This document shows positions 1-8,424 of a DNA stretch of 64,000 nucleotides, in pieces; the first letter of the stretch is position 1; each line of letters opens with the position of its first letter. The notes under the pieces were generated by a model that saw nothing but the letters and a program-made list of their open reading frames with translations, searched no databases and was not told the origin of the DNA. A program made the translations under genes and the position numbers. The DNA comes from Streptomyces sp. DG2A-72 (GTDB lineage Bacteria; Actinomycetota; Actinomycetes; Streptomycetales; Streptomycetaceae): NCBI RefSeq assembly GCF_030499575.1, contig NZ_JASTLC010000001.1, positions 8,580,001 through 8,644,000 of the forward strand, given 5' to 3'.

Positions 1-396
1 CCGCCCGGTTTCCTGCTGCTGGGCGACGCGATGGCCTCCTTCAACCCCACCTACGGCCAGGGCATCACCACCGCCGCGCTGCAGGCGCGCCTGCTGCAGA
101 CCCTGCTGGTCGACGGCGCCGACCGGCTGCCGGAACGGTTCTACCCGCCGGCCGCCAAGATCATCAACGGTGCCTGGGAGGCCTCCACCGGCAGCGATCT
201 CCGCTTCCCGGAGGTTGACGGCCCACGGCCGCCGCTGTCCGGCCTCGTCAACCGCTACCTCGACCGCTTCCGCGCCGCGGCCGCGGTGGACCCGCGGCTC
301 GCGCACGACTTCCTCCGGGTGAGCAACATGCTCGCACCGGCCAGCAGCCTGCTGTCACCGAAGCAGGCCCTGCGGATGCTGACCACGAAGAGCTGA
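1..396 (+). CDS. FAD-dependent monooxygenase, C-terminal part
   Basis: The frame is open from the first base, so the gene starts outside the window; 131 residues and the stop are visible. The start of the visible part reads GFLLLGDA followed by NPTYGQGIT, the second FAD-binding (GD) motif of group A flavoprotein hydroxylases of the PHBH/UbiH fold, which binds the flavin ribityl chain. The rest is the helical C-terminal region. It ends 26 nt before a P450 gene on the same strand, so the two oxygenases were probably co-transcribed. Substrate unknown. It could equally be called a geranylgeranyl-reductase-like FAD protein; the fold is more secure than the reaction. Confidence 0.75.
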   Translation, partial: PPGFLLLGDAMASFNPTYGQGITTAALQARLLQTLLVDGADRLPERFYPPAAKIINGAWEASTGSDLRFPEVDGPRPPLSGLVNRYLDRFRAAAAVDPRLAHDFLRVSNMLAPASSLLSPKQALRMLTTKS

Positions 397-422
397 ACAC
401 CGGACCACCTCAGGAGAGCCCG

Positions 423-1597
423 ATGCCGGAGATTCCGTCCAGCGATGTCGACCTTTACACCGAGGAGGCGCGTACCGACCCGTACGAGATCTATGCCGAA
501 CTCCGCCGCCTCGGACCAGTGGTTCATCTGTCGCGTTACGACCTCTATGCGCTGTCCCGCTATGACGACGTGCGCGGCGCGCTGAACGACTGGCAGACGT
601 TCTCCTCGGCGCGCGGAGTGTTCGTCGACCCCGAGGTGAACGCTCAGCTGGAGGGGATCACCCTGTGCAGCGACCCGCCGGAGCACACGGCGATGCGCTC
701 GGTGCTCGGGCGTCCGCTGCGACCGGACCGGATACGTGAGGTGACGCCGCGGATCGAGGCGGAGGCCGAACGGGTCGTCAAGCGGCTGGTCGACCGGGGG
801 CGGTTCGAGGTCGTCACCGAGCTGGCCGAGTATCTGCCAATGACCGTGGTGTCGGATCTGGCCGGGCTCGGTGATCACGGGCGGGCGAAGATGCTCGAGT
901 GGGCCGCGGCGATCTGGAACACCCAGGGCCCCGCCGACGACCGGGCCGCCGCGGCCGGCCCGGCGGTCGCGGAGTTCATGGAGTACGCCGCGACCACTGC
1001 CGTCCCCGGCAGGATCGACCCGGACGGATGGGCGGCGCAGCTCTACGCGGCCGCCGATCGCGGCGAGCTTCCGCGGGACAAGTGCCCGATGATGATGCTC
1101 GATTACGTCACCCCGAGTCTGGACACGACGATCCTCGCGATCACCAACGCGATCGCCCTGTTCGCCGAGCATCCGGACCAGTGGCGCCGGCTGCGCGAGG
1201 ACCGTTCCCTGATCCCGCATGCGATCAACGAATCACTCCGGCTCGAATCCCCGGTCCCGCAGTTCAGCCGCGTGCTGACCGATGATCACGAGATCGGCGG
1301 CGTTCCGCTGCCCGCGGGATCCCGGGTCGCCCTCCTCTTCGCCTCCGCCAACCGGGACGATCGCCACTGCCCGGACCCGGACCGCTTCGACATCACCCGC
1401 CCGTCGGACATCTCGCGTTCGGCCGGGGCGAGCACGTCTGCGTCGGCCTGCATCTGGCCCGGCTGGAGATGACCGCGCTCCTGGAGCAGCTGGCCGACCG
1501 GGTCACCCGCTTCGAGATCCAGCACAGCCGGCCGCTGATCAACAACGGGCTTCGCGGTCTGGACCGCCTGGCTGTCGTGGTCGAGACCGGCCGGTGA
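423..1597 (+). pseudogene. Cytochrome P450, split by a single-base frameshift
   Basis: A bacterial class I P450 of about 391 residues if the frame is repaired. The first frame (423-1472) carries the N-terminal fold, an I-helix segment ending SLDTT and the ExxR motif in NESLRLE (about residue 270). It then loses the heme loop. From 1409 the third frame reads HLAFGRGEHVCVG, with the heme-ligand Cys codon at 1439-1441, and runs to a TGA at 1595-1597. Restoring one C near 1409 (GAC-CAT instead of GACAT) joins the two parts exactly. As written the product lacks the heme ligand and would be inactive. Start supported by AGGAGAG 6 nt upstream. A sequencing error is possible. Confidence 0.85.
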
Positions 1598-1607
1598 TGC
1601 GCCCGGT

Positions 1608-3332
1608 TCAGTCACGCGCCGTGGGAACCGTGAACGACGGGGGCCGCGCGGCCAGTTTCGTCGTCGTGTACGCCTTCACGTAGGTGTCGAGGTACGGCGA
1701 GCGCTTGCCCTCGGTGGGCCGGTCGTCGGCAGGGTCGTCGACGGAGAGGCTGAGGCGTGCGTCGGTCACCTTGATGCGGTCACCGGTCGGGGTGTCGATC
1801 CACGCGCCGTCCTGGACGGTGCCGATCTCGACGGCCAGGGAATGCCCCGCCGCGAGCCGCCAGTCGGTCGACTTGAGGTCCACGGCCACCAGCCCGGAGG
1901 CGTCCGCGAGGGCGACCTGCTGGTCGAACATGACGGCGGAGCCGTCCGGTGCGACGTCGTACAGCTTGGCCATGACGTTGCCGATGCCCTCGGTCTCCAT
2001 CCGGATCCTGGGGGTGCCGGTGACGCGGACGGCGTGCTCGATCGGCTCGGACCACGTGAGGATGCTCGCCGAGCCGCCGGGCTCGCCCCGGTCCACGAAG
2101 GACCCGTCGCGCAGCGGTACGTCGGCGGACCGGTCCGAGAGGGGCCAGGTGTCCTGGGAGCGCCAGGTTCCGGTGCTGTCCTGGATGGCGTAGGCCGGGT
2201 AGTCGGTCGTGGGGTCGATGCCCTTGAGCTGCTGGTCGTAGAAGGACATCACCTCCTTGAACCAGCCCGCGCGACCCATCTGCAGCCGCCCGTCCTCGGT
2301 GCGTTCGTTGCCGCGCACGTGGTCCCACTGGCCGAGCCAGCCGCGCTCGGTGCCCTGGTGGCCCGCGAGGTACTCCTGCATCGCCTCCGGCGTGGTGTTC
2401 GACTCGATGAAGCCCTGGGTGAAGAACAGCGGGGTGTCGCTGCCCTCGGCCTGCTTCGCCAGGTCGCGCTGCCGCCAGTACGGGTCCTCGGGGTCGGGCT
2501 TGAGGTTGTTGTCCGTGTTGTAGGCGGTGCATTCCGGGTGCTTCAGCTCGTACTGGTTGTTCTTCCGGTAGCGCTTCTGGTCGTCGGGCAGCGGCGGCAA
2601 CTGCGCGATCTGGTTGTACGTGTTGGGGGCGAGGGCGCCGCCGAGCTTCGGGATCCGGTTGGAGCGGATCAGGCGGTACATGTCCCAGACGGGTTCCTGG
2701 GCGACGACGGCCTTCAGCGCGTCCTGGTCCAGGTTGTTGCCGACCAGGGCGGTCGTCGCGTCGTACGACTTGCCGTACATGCCCACTTTGCCGGTGGACC
2801 ACGGCTGTTTCGCCGCCCAGTCGATCGCCGCCTTGACGTCGGCCTGTTCACCCTTGCCCATGTAGTCGAGGCAGCCGCTGGACCCGCCGAAGCCGCGCAG
2901 GTCCACCTGCACCAAGGCGTAGCCCCGCTCGAACAGGTCGCCGCCCTCGGCGAGGTCCTTGAAGCGTGCGGACGGGCCGGTCTTCTTCCACTTCTCGTCC
3001 GTGAGCTCTCCAGAGTGCCCGAAGTAGGCGCCGACGGAGAGGATGACGGGCACCTTCTCGCCCCGGGGCAGCTCTTCCGGCAACAGGACGTCGGCGTGCA
3101 GCTCGGTGCCGGAGCCGTCCGAGGACGGGAAGTAGTGCTGGGTCCACGCCGCGCCCTTGGGAACACGCTCGTTGTCGCTGTGCGTCACCGCGTCATCGGC
3201 GGCGGATGCCGCGGGGGCGGCGGACGGTGCCGCGCCGGCGGAAGCGATGTGGGCGCCGGCCAGCGCCAGGACAGCGACGGTGGCGGTGGCGGTGGCCCGT
3301 GCAGTGGCTGCGGGCAGGGGGATCTTCTTCAT
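1608..3332 (-). CDS. Secreted CocE/NonD-family (X-Pro dipeptidyl-peptidase S15-like) hydrolase
   Basis: Secreted alpha/beta hydrolase of 574 residues. Residues 1-45 form a signal peptide with an Ala-rich cleavage region. The nucleophile elbow GKSYDA places the catalytic Ser at residue 189, as in CocE and S15 peptidases, and GQWDHVRG probably holds the active-site His. The last 200 residues resemble the PepX C-terminal beta-sandwich. It should cut an ester or an N-terminal X-Pro dipeptide outside the cell; the substrate cannot be read from sequence. It lies 45 nt downstream of the DUF3159 gene on the same strand and has its own copy of the MerR-type operator. GGAGGAG precedes the ATG. It converges on the P450 with a 10-nt gap. 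Confidence 0.85.
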   Translation of the reverse strand: MKKIPLPAATARATATATVAVLALAGAHIASAGAAPSAAPAASAADDAVTHSDNERVPKGAAWTQHYFPSSDGSGTELHADVLLPEELPRGEKVPVILSVGAYFGHSGELTDEKWKKTGPSARFKDLAEGGDLFERGYALVQVDLRGFGGSSGCLDYMGKGEQADVKAAIDWAAKQPWSTGKVGMYGKSYDATTALVGNNLDQDALKAVVAQEPVWDMYRLIRSNRIPKLGGALAPNTYNQIAQLPPLPDDQKRYRKNNQYELKHPECTAYNTDNNLKPDPEDPYWRQRDLAKQAEGSDTPLFFTQGFIESNTTPEAMQEYLAGHQGTERGWLGQWDHVRGNERTEDGRLQMGRAGWFKEVMSFYDQQLKGIDPTTDYPAYAIQDSTGTWRSQDTWPLSDRSADVPLRDGSFVDRGEPGGSASILTWSEPIEHAVRVTGTPRIRMETEGIGNVMAKLYDVAPDGSAVMFDQQVALADASGLVAVDLKSTDWRLAAGHSLAVEIGTVQDGAWIDTPTGDRIKVTDARLSLSVDDPADDRPTEGKRSPYLDTYVKAYTTTKLAARPPSFTVPTARD

Positions 3333-3350
3333 GGTCTCCTCCGGAGATGG

Positions 3351-3382
3351 GTGTGGCAGCGTGTCGTCGCGGTACGGTCAAG
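3351..3382 (-). promoter_or_regulatory. MerR-type operator/promoter, copy 1 (before the CocE-type gene)
   Basis: On the minus strand TTGACC (3381-3376) is followed by a 19-bp spacer containing GTACCGCGACGACAC, an imperfect palindrome, then a weak -10 position. The core matches the two operators near 4118-4190. A 19-bp spacer is characteristic of promoters that MerR proteins activate by DNA distortion. It overlaps the stop codon of the DUF3159 gene (3378-3380) and lies 19-50 nt upstream of the CocE-type start. Confidence 0.6.
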
Positions 3383-4058
3383 GCCGCTGGACGAGCCGCT
3401 TGGTCGACCGGCGGAACGCCCAGAAGACGACCAGCAGGGCCGGCGCGAGCAGTGGCGCGCCCATGCCGACCTTGGCAACGGCCAGCCGGCCCGTGGAGTC
3501 GTTCTCGTACAGCCACAGCTGCACGCCGAACCGGGCCGCGAACAGGACGGCGAGGGTGGCGGTGGCGACGTCGTGCGCCAGCACGCTGGGACGGTCGTTT
3601 CGCCACGGGTGCCGGTTGCCGTGCAGCGCGTTCCACAACAGGCCGGTCAGCGGCCTGCGGGCCGGCAGGGATACGGCCGTGAGCACCGCGCCCGCGCAGC
3701 TCGCCCAGATCCCGATCAGAAAGAACCCGCCCGCCGAGCCGGTCCATGCCGCGACACCGCCCGCGGCCGCGACGCCGAAGAGACCGCCGCCCGCCGCGGT
3801 GAACGGCTCCCCCCGCGCCATCCGCCACACGGTGATCAGCAGGGCCACCGCGAGTGCGATGCCGATCGCGAGCGGCAGCCCGAGAGCGGCATTCGCGGCG
3901 ACGAAGGCCGCGATCGGGATCGCCGAGTACGTCATCCCCTTCGTACCGCCGAGCTGGTCGAGGAGCCTCTGCTGCGCCTGGCTCTGCCGGGCGGGCTCAG
4001 CGGGTGTCGGCTGGGCGAAGGTGGGTCCGGCCGTTTCGGTGCCGTGGTGCTCGGTCAT
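3378..4058 (-). CDS. DUF3159 family integral membrane protein
   Basis: 226-residue membrane protein. After a polar N-terminus of about 45 residues come about six hydrophobic segments, among them YSAIPIAAFVAANAALG and ATLAVLFAARFGVQLWLY. I recognise this as the actinobacterial DUF3159 family, whose function is unknown. The ATG at 4058 was chosen over the longer frame to 4292 because CAGGAGACGCC precedes it and the extension would cover the MerR operators. It lies between the MerR operator region and the CocE-type gene, so it is probably part of the same regulon. Confidence 0.75.
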   Translation of the reverse strand: MTEHHGTETAGPTFAQPTPAEPARQSQAQQRLLDQLGGTKGMTYSAIPIAAFVAANAALGLPLAIGIALAVALLITVWRMARGEPFTAAGGGLFGVAAAGGVAAWTGSAGGFFLIGIWASCAGAVLTAVSLPARRPLTGLLWNALHGNRHPWRNDRPSVLAHDVATATLAVLFAARFGVQLWLYENDSTGRLAVAKVGMGAPLLAPALLVVFWAFRRSTKRLVQRP

Positions 4059-4107
4059 GGCGTCTCCTGGGTCGTCGCGAATCCGTGCCGTCGGTGCGCT
4101 GAGAACC

Positions 4108-4139
4108 AGGAGAAACTGTGCCGTCGCGGCACGGTCAAG
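4108..4139 (-). promoter_or_regulatory. MerR-type operator/promoter, copy 2 (before DUF3159)
   Basis: Minus-strand TTGACC (4138-4133), a 19-bp spacer holding GTGCCGCGACGGCAC (6-bp perfect arms around CGA), then a weak -10 (TCTCCT). It reads towards the DUF3159 gene, 50 nt away. It is the mirror image of copy 3, which lies 27 bp further on. Confidence 0.65.
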
Positions 4140-4165
4140 CCCGTTGGGAAGGGACGGAGGGGCGC

Positions 4166-4196
4166 TTGACCATGCCGCGACGGCATGGTTTCGAAT
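4166..4196 (+). promoter_or_regulatory. MerR-type operator/promoter, copy 3 (before merR)
   Basis: TTGACC (4166-4171), a 19-bp spacer containing the perfect palindrome CATGCCGCGACGGCATG (7-bp arms around CGA), and -10 TCGAAT (4191-4196). The gene it drives encodes a MerR regulator starting at 4252, so autoregulation is the simplest reading. Confidence 0.7.
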
Positions 4197-4251
4197 GGCG
4201 TGAGCAACGGCCGCGCGCCGAACCGCCAGGAGTCGAACGGAGTGCGAAGCA

Positions 4252-5031
4252 ATGGCATGGAGCACGCGTGAGATCGCCGAGCTCGCGGGCACCAGCCTGC
4301 GGGCCGTACGCCACTACCACGAGGTCGGCCTGCTCGATGAGCCGGAGCGCCGGGCCAACGGCTACAAGCAGTACACCGTGGCCCACCTCGTCCGGCTGCT
4401 GCGCATCAAGCGCATGGTCGACCTGGGGTTCCCCCTCGCCCAGATCGCGGAGATGGGCACGGCCGACGATCACCCGGAGGAAGCTTTGCGTACGCTCGAC
4501 GCGGAATTGGCCGCCACCATCGAACGGTTGCAGCGGGCCAGGATGGAACTCGGTCTCATCCTGCGCAAGTCGGTGCCGACCGACCTGCCCCTGGAGTTCG
4601 CCTCGGCGGCGGCGCCCGAAACCCCGATGTCCGAGACGGATCACTCGTTCGTCACTGTCATGAGCACCGTGCTCGGCCCGAAGGGCACGGCGGCCTACGC
4701 CGGCCTGATGAAGAACCCCGTCATCGATCCGGCCGGCGCGGCGTTCGAGGAGCTGCCACCCGACGCCGACGAACAGACCCGCGCCGACGTCGCCGAACGC
4801 CTGGTCCCCTTCGTGCAGTTGCTGCAGCGACAGCACCCCGGCTTGAGCACCCTGCCCGCCGACGCCCCCAAGGGCGAGGCCTTCGCCAAGAAGACCATCG
4901 GCAAGGCCGTCCAGGACATCTACAACGACGCCCAGGTGGACGTCCTCCGCCGCCTGAGCATCCTGCTCAAGGAAGCACGGCAGACCACGGAACAGCCGGG
5001 CGGCACAGGACGGCCCGGGGGCACGCCTTAG
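4252..5031 (+). CDS. MerR-family transcriptional regulator
   Basis: 259-residue regulator. Residues 1-70 are the winged HTH of the MerR family: STREIAELAG (recognition helix region), AVRHYHEVGLLDEPERRANGYKQY (wing) and LLRIKRMVDLGFPLAQI. A helical linker follows at about 80-115. The C-terminal 130 residues are helical and match neither TipAS nor a metal-binding loop, so the ligand is unknown. It is divergent from the DUF3159 and CocE-type genes and shares with them a three-copy operator with 19-bp promoter spacing. Inferred role: activator of a small export/hydrolase regulon in response to an unidentified compound. Confidence 0.88.
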   Translation: MAWSTREIAELAGTSLRAVRHYHEVGLLDEPERRANGYKQYTVAHLVRLLRIKRMVDLGFPLAQIAEMGTADDHPEEALRTLDAELAATIERLQRARMELGLILRKSVPTDLPLEFASAAAPETPMSETDHSFVTVMSTVLGPKGTAAYAGLMKNPVIDPAGAAFEELPPDADEQTRADVAERLVPFVQLLQRQHPGLSTLPADAPKGEAFAKKTIGKAVQDIYNDAQVDVLRRLSILLKEARQTTEQPGGTGRPGGTP

Positions 5032-5168
5032 CCGCGCACCTGGAGCGCTCCGTGTTCACCGACGCGCTGGAGTCTGTACGGCGGCTCGGGCCGGCTGACA
5101 CCCGACCGCGATATCTTCTTCCGGCGTTCCCGGGGACGCGTCCGCAAGCCCGGCAGCCAGGAGGAGAC

Positions 5169-5732
5169 ATGGGCAAGGTGGCCTGGGGGTTCACGTGCTC
5201 GATCGACGGCTTCATCACAGGGCCGGGCCACGACATGAGCTGGATGTCCGCGGCGGAACCACTGGCCGACGGCACCACGGAGCGCATGGCAGGCGAGGTC
5301 GCGGTCATCATCTCCGGCCGGGCCGGCTACGACGCGGCGAAAGCGCAGCAGGACGAGCGGGACGAGACGACCTCCGAGGCCTACGGCGGCGCGTGGTCCG
5401 GCACGGAGTTCGTCCTGACCCACCGTCCGGAGGAGCTCGCCGACGACCAGGCGGTCATTCCGCTGAACTGCGACATCGTGGAGGCGATCCGTCGCGCTCA
5501 GGCAGTCGCCGGCGACCGGGACGTGCAGATCATCAGTGCCGACATCGCCCGCCAGGCGCTTGAGCACGACCTCATCGACGAGCTGCAGGTCTTCGTCGCC
5601 CCGGTCTTCCTCGGCGACGGCGTGCGCATCTTCGACGTCCCCGGCGGGCGCCGGATCGACTGGGAACTGGTCGAGATCTTCACGGACAGCCCCCGCACCT
5701 TCGGCCGCATCTACCGCCCGAAGGACCGCTAG
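5169..5732 (+). CDS. Dihydrofolate reductase-family protein (RibD C-terminal domain)
   Basis: 187-residue single-domain protein with the DHFR/RibD-C fold: an N-terminal strand and loop with CSIDGFITGPGHDMSW, a central DRDVQIISADIARQAL nucleotide-binding segment and C-terminal LQVFVAPVFLGDGVRIF. Such proteins bind NADPH; real substrates of these short actinobacterial paralogues are mostly unknown. The ATG at 5169 is preceded by GGAGGAGAC and is preferred to an upstream in-frame start at 5052. It follows merR by 137 nt on the same strand but has no visible operator. A second family member lies at 26226-26852. Confidence 0.8.
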   Translation: MGKVAWGFTCSIDGFITGPGHDMSWMSAAEPLADGTTERMAGEVAVIISGRAGYDAAKAQQDERDETTSEAYGGAWSGTEFVLTHRPEELADDQAVIPLNCDIVEAIRRAQAVAGDRDVQIISADIARQALEHDLIDELQVFVAPVFLGDGVRIFDVPGGRRIDWELVEIFTDSPRTFGRIYRPKDR

Positions 5733-5795
5733 CGGCGTTCCTCCCCCTTCAGGCGTCGGGCTGCCGGCCCTGGTTGTCGAGGTGGCAGCGGGCGG

Positions 5796-6185
5796 TCAGG
5801 CGGCAGGGTCGACTTCGGGGTGCGTGAACCGCACGGGCTTGCCCAGCGACCGGGCGTAGGCGATTTCGGCTCGGGTGCTGTCTCCGATGTAGTCGCCGAC
5901 TACGAGCACCTCATCAGCGAGCCGGATCTTCGCCCGGTGCAGATCGTCGAGTCGAACCTTCAGCGCCTCGGCCTCGACAGGATCGGACCAAAGTTCGTGC
6001 GGCGACTTCATGTCACAGCCCGGCTTGACGACGATCTTTCCGGCTTTGGTCTCCCGCAGATCGGCCTCGGTCATCTCGGTCATGAAGCGGGTGGAGCCGC
6101 AGATCACGACGATACGCGGGAGGCTCAACAGCTTCTTCGCGTCGGCGAGCTTCTCCTCGGGGGTGAGCAGTTGCGGGTATGACAC
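5796..6185 (-). CDS. Nucleoside 2-deoxyribosyltransferase-like protein
   Basis: 129 residues. The N-terminal half has RIVVICGSTRF, a Rossmann-like strand and loop typical of the nucleoside 2-deoxyribosyltransferase / SLOG-related superfamily. The C-terminal half has VLVVGDYIGDSTRAEIAYA, with the acidic catalytic-type helix, and GKPVRF. A GTG start at 6185 fits best because AGGAGG lies 6 nt upstream; the longer frame runs into non-coding sequence. Such small proteins occur in actinomycete phages and mobile islands, which agrees with the integrase remnant just upstream. Activity on nucleosides is inferred only. Confidence 0.65.
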   Translation of the reverse strand: MSYPQLLTPEEKLADAKKLLSLPRIVVICGSTRFMTEMTEADLRETKAGKIVVKPGCDMKSPHELWSDPVEAEALKVRLDDLHRAKIRLADEVLVVGDYIGDSTRAEIAYARSLGKPVRFTHPEVDPAA

Positions 6186-6287
6186 TGGTTCCTCCTGGTG
6201 GTGTGCTCCAAGGGGTGCCTGAGGAGACGAGAACGAGGGTGTCCAATGGCACCCCGGCATCCCGTGACGTTGGCAATATGAGTGCCG

Positions 6288-6465
6288 GAAGGCATATGGA
6301 GAGTGTGGGGGCGGTCCAGTCGATTCCGCAGGCCACCGTGTAGGAGAGGTAGAGCACGACTCGGCTCGCGTAGTTCCGTTCGGTGTTCACCGAACAGTCT
6401 GCGGCCCGAAGGCCGTCGAGGTAGTCCAGTAACGGCTGGTGGAGTTGGAAGTCCTCGTCTATCAC
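6288..6465 (-). pseudogene. Tyrosine recombinase, N-terminal SAM-like fragment
   Basis: About 59 residues, from a possible GTG at 6465, match the N-terminal core-binding domain of phage-type integrases: LLDYLDGLRAADCSVNTERN followed by YASRVVLYLSYTVACGIDW. The frame then becomes unrelated and no catalytic domain with the R-H-x-x-R-Y residues exists nearby. It is a truncated integrase, probably left from an excised or decayed element. Confidence 0.6.
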
Positions 6466-6489
6466 GACCCATCGCGACGACCGTCCGCT

Positions 6490-6720
6490 AACACCGCCCT
6501 CTCGGGCATCCAGCGGTGCGGGGGCGTGCGCCACATCGCGTGCCAGTCACGGGTGATGCTGCCGGTGCCCACCATGGTGAGCGTGGCGAGCACGGTGTCG
6601 TGCAACAGCCGCTGCTGGTCCCGTTCGTCGGTGCGGGCGGCGGACCGGGCCCGCGTCGACGCGCGCGCCGACGCCTCCTCGGACAGCGCGAGGTCCGCCC
6701 TACGCGCTCCATGTCGCAGC
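6490..6720 (-). pseudogene. Sensor histidine kinase fragment (HisKA_3-type helix)
   Basis: The minus strand encodes a stretch with RTDERDQQRLLHDTVLATLT followed by MVGTGSI, very like the phosphoacceptor helix of NarL-type sensor kinases (the His of LLHDT would be the phosphorylation site). Arg/Ala-rich helix precedes it, but no HATPase_c domain follows; the frame runs on into the integrase remnant. I read it as a kinase remnant. The match rests on about 30 residues. Confidence 0.4.
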
Positions 6721-7207
6721 AGGACCATGAACAGGACAGCGGACAGACGTGCGAACCTTCGCCGAAGCTGGAGTTGGGCGGGTCCCTGCGTCAGTACGCC
6801 GCCTCCACTAAAGGAATTCCCGCCTCCGCGAAGAAAAGCAAGGGGTCCGACCGCATTCCTCACAGCGTTTCCCCCACACGCCGATGAGACCCGCCCCAAC
6901 CTAAGCGAACGCGAGTGCGACCGGCAGGGTGTGGGCGACATCTCACGGCCACCACCATGGGGCAAATACGCCTGATTCCAGGCAAAAGAAGCGCATGAAC
7001 GTAGGAGTGCCGGCGTTGTCACGTGTTCGCGTGACATGCCCATCTCCAGCCCGCCACGTAATCTTCGGTACCGGGCCGCCCGAGGGGGAATTTCGGGCGC
7101 AATTCGACCAGTGATCCTAAAAGTTCACGCTACATCAGTTTGCACCGACAGTCCCGGCCTGCAGAAACTCTGGCCATCCGCCCGGAAATGCCTCGGAGGG
7201 TAAGGTC
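6721..7207. other. Intergenic stretch with no recognisable gene
   Basis: I see no convincing coding region on either strand. Base composition is lower in GC than in neighbouring genes, especially between 6800 and 7200. The last 120 bp presumably hold the promoter of the lipase-like gene; GGAGGG sits 10 nt before its ATG. Confidence 0.4.
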
Positions 7208-8098
7208 ATGCAACGAGCCCGAAGATCAACTACGCTTTTCATAACCACACTTCTCGCCATGGTGATCACCTTGGCGGGGGCCGCCCCGGCAAGCGCCGCG
7301 CCAAGTCGGTCCAACGGCAAAAGCAACACCGTGTTTTTTGTTCACGGATTCGACCCAAAGGGCGAGACGGCGGCCAGCGACTGTTCCGACTACTGGTCGG
7401 ACGCGCTTGCGCATTTCGACGACGAAGGCTGGACCGGAAGCCTGGTCACGTTCGGCTACTATTCCGGGGGGAACAGGGAGGACTGCACCTACAAGTACAA
7501 CGGTACACGTGGAACGTCCATCACGACGGTGGCCAAGGCACTCGCCAACCGTATCTACGAGAGCTACACCAGTCACGGCAGGAAGGTCGACGTAGTTGCC
7601 CATTCCATGGGTGGCCTCGTGATCCGCTCGGCGCTGTACCACGTCAGGAACGGTACCTCGGGTTTTCCGCCGTACCTCTACGTTGAGGACGTTGTCACGC
7701 TCGGCACTCCGCACAATGGGGCGAACGGGCTACAGCTCCTCGGGTGCAAGACAGTCTTCGAAGGGCAGAAACAGTGTTCGCAAATGACTGCGGGCAGTGA
7801 TTTCCTCGAGACGCTTCCCGAAAACCCGTCGATCTCGCGTATGGGAACGGAGTGGACGGTAGTCTCATCCTTCTGGGACGCCACGGTTTCGGAGAATTCC
7901 GGAGTTGGGGTGAATGCGAGTCGAAAAACCCAGTACCACGGAAGCGGCTCCAAGACGATCGACCACACTGAACTGAAGGAACTTCGGAGCGGCAAGTATC
8001 TCGGCCGAGTCTGGACGGTACAGTGGACCGACTGGTATGACCGGCCCTCGCCGCTTGAGACGGCATTGAATGCCGCATACTGGGAATTCGGCGCGTAA
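7208..8098 (+). CDS. Secreted lipase/esterase-like alpha/beta hydrolase
   Basis: 296 residues with a Sec signal peptide (positively charged RARR start, hydrophobic LFITTLLAMVITLAGAA, cleavage near ASA-AP). The mature part begins with NTVFFVHGFDPKG, the oxyanion-hole strand of lipases, and has the nucleophile elbow VVAHSMGGL with Ser133. A catalytic His is plausible in TIDHTELKEL near residue 257. Four or more Cys suggest extracellular disulfides. It resembles class 2 / LipA-type and PGAP1-like hydrolases. Flanked by decayed mobile DNA and by 325 nt with no gene, so it stands alone. Substrate not predictable. Confidence 0.8.
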   Translation: MQRARRSTTLFITTLLAMVITLAGAAPASAAPSRSNGKSNTVFFVHGFDPKGETAASDCSDYWSDALAHFDDEGWTGSLVTFGYYSGGNREDCTYKYNGTRGTSITTVAKALANRIYESYTSHGRKVDVVAHSMGGLVIRSALYHVRNGTSGFPPYLYVEDVVTLGTPHNGANGLQLLGCKTVFEGQKQCSQMTAGSDFLETLPENPSISRMGTEWTVVSSFWDATVSENSGVGVNASRKTQYHGSGSKTIDHTELKELRSGKYLGRVWTVQWTDWYDRPSPLETALNAAYWEFGA

Positions 8099-8424
8099 TT
8101 TTCTACCCGTTGAGTTTGGGGTACGCCTTGTAGAGGCGTATTCGACAGTTCGCCGGCCGAGGAAAATTCGCAATCACAGCAGTTTCCTCGGCGTCTTCCC
8201 TGACCGCACCGCACTGATCCGACTCATCGGCGCGGTGCTGGCCGGCCGGACGGGACCGCATCCGGCCAGGGTAGAGCGTCCGCGCTCGGCGGTCACGCTG
8301 CGTACGCGACCATAAGAAGTTTGTGTGGCGCGGTCACTCGCCGCGATAGGCGAGACGGGCTGGGACCGGGCAGGGCGCAAACAACTCCTGGTCGTGTGCG
8401 TGGCGGCCCAGAACTGGGCCTGTG
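8099..8424. other. Intergenic stretch with no recognisable gene
   Basis: No supported coding sequence. The short open frames here have no start context or family resemblance. I see no strong hairpin behind the lipase-like gene. Confidence 0.4.

Noticed and set aside
1..1597. Secondary-metabolite gene cluster
   Set aside because: An FAD monooxygenase and a P450 suggest tailoring enzymes, but no synthase or terpene cyclase lies in the window; the rest would be to the left.
3378..4292. Longer 304-codon form of the DUF3159 protein
   Set aside because: The extra 78 codons would cover the two MerR operators and lack family resemblance; ATG at 4058 has a good ribosome-binding site.
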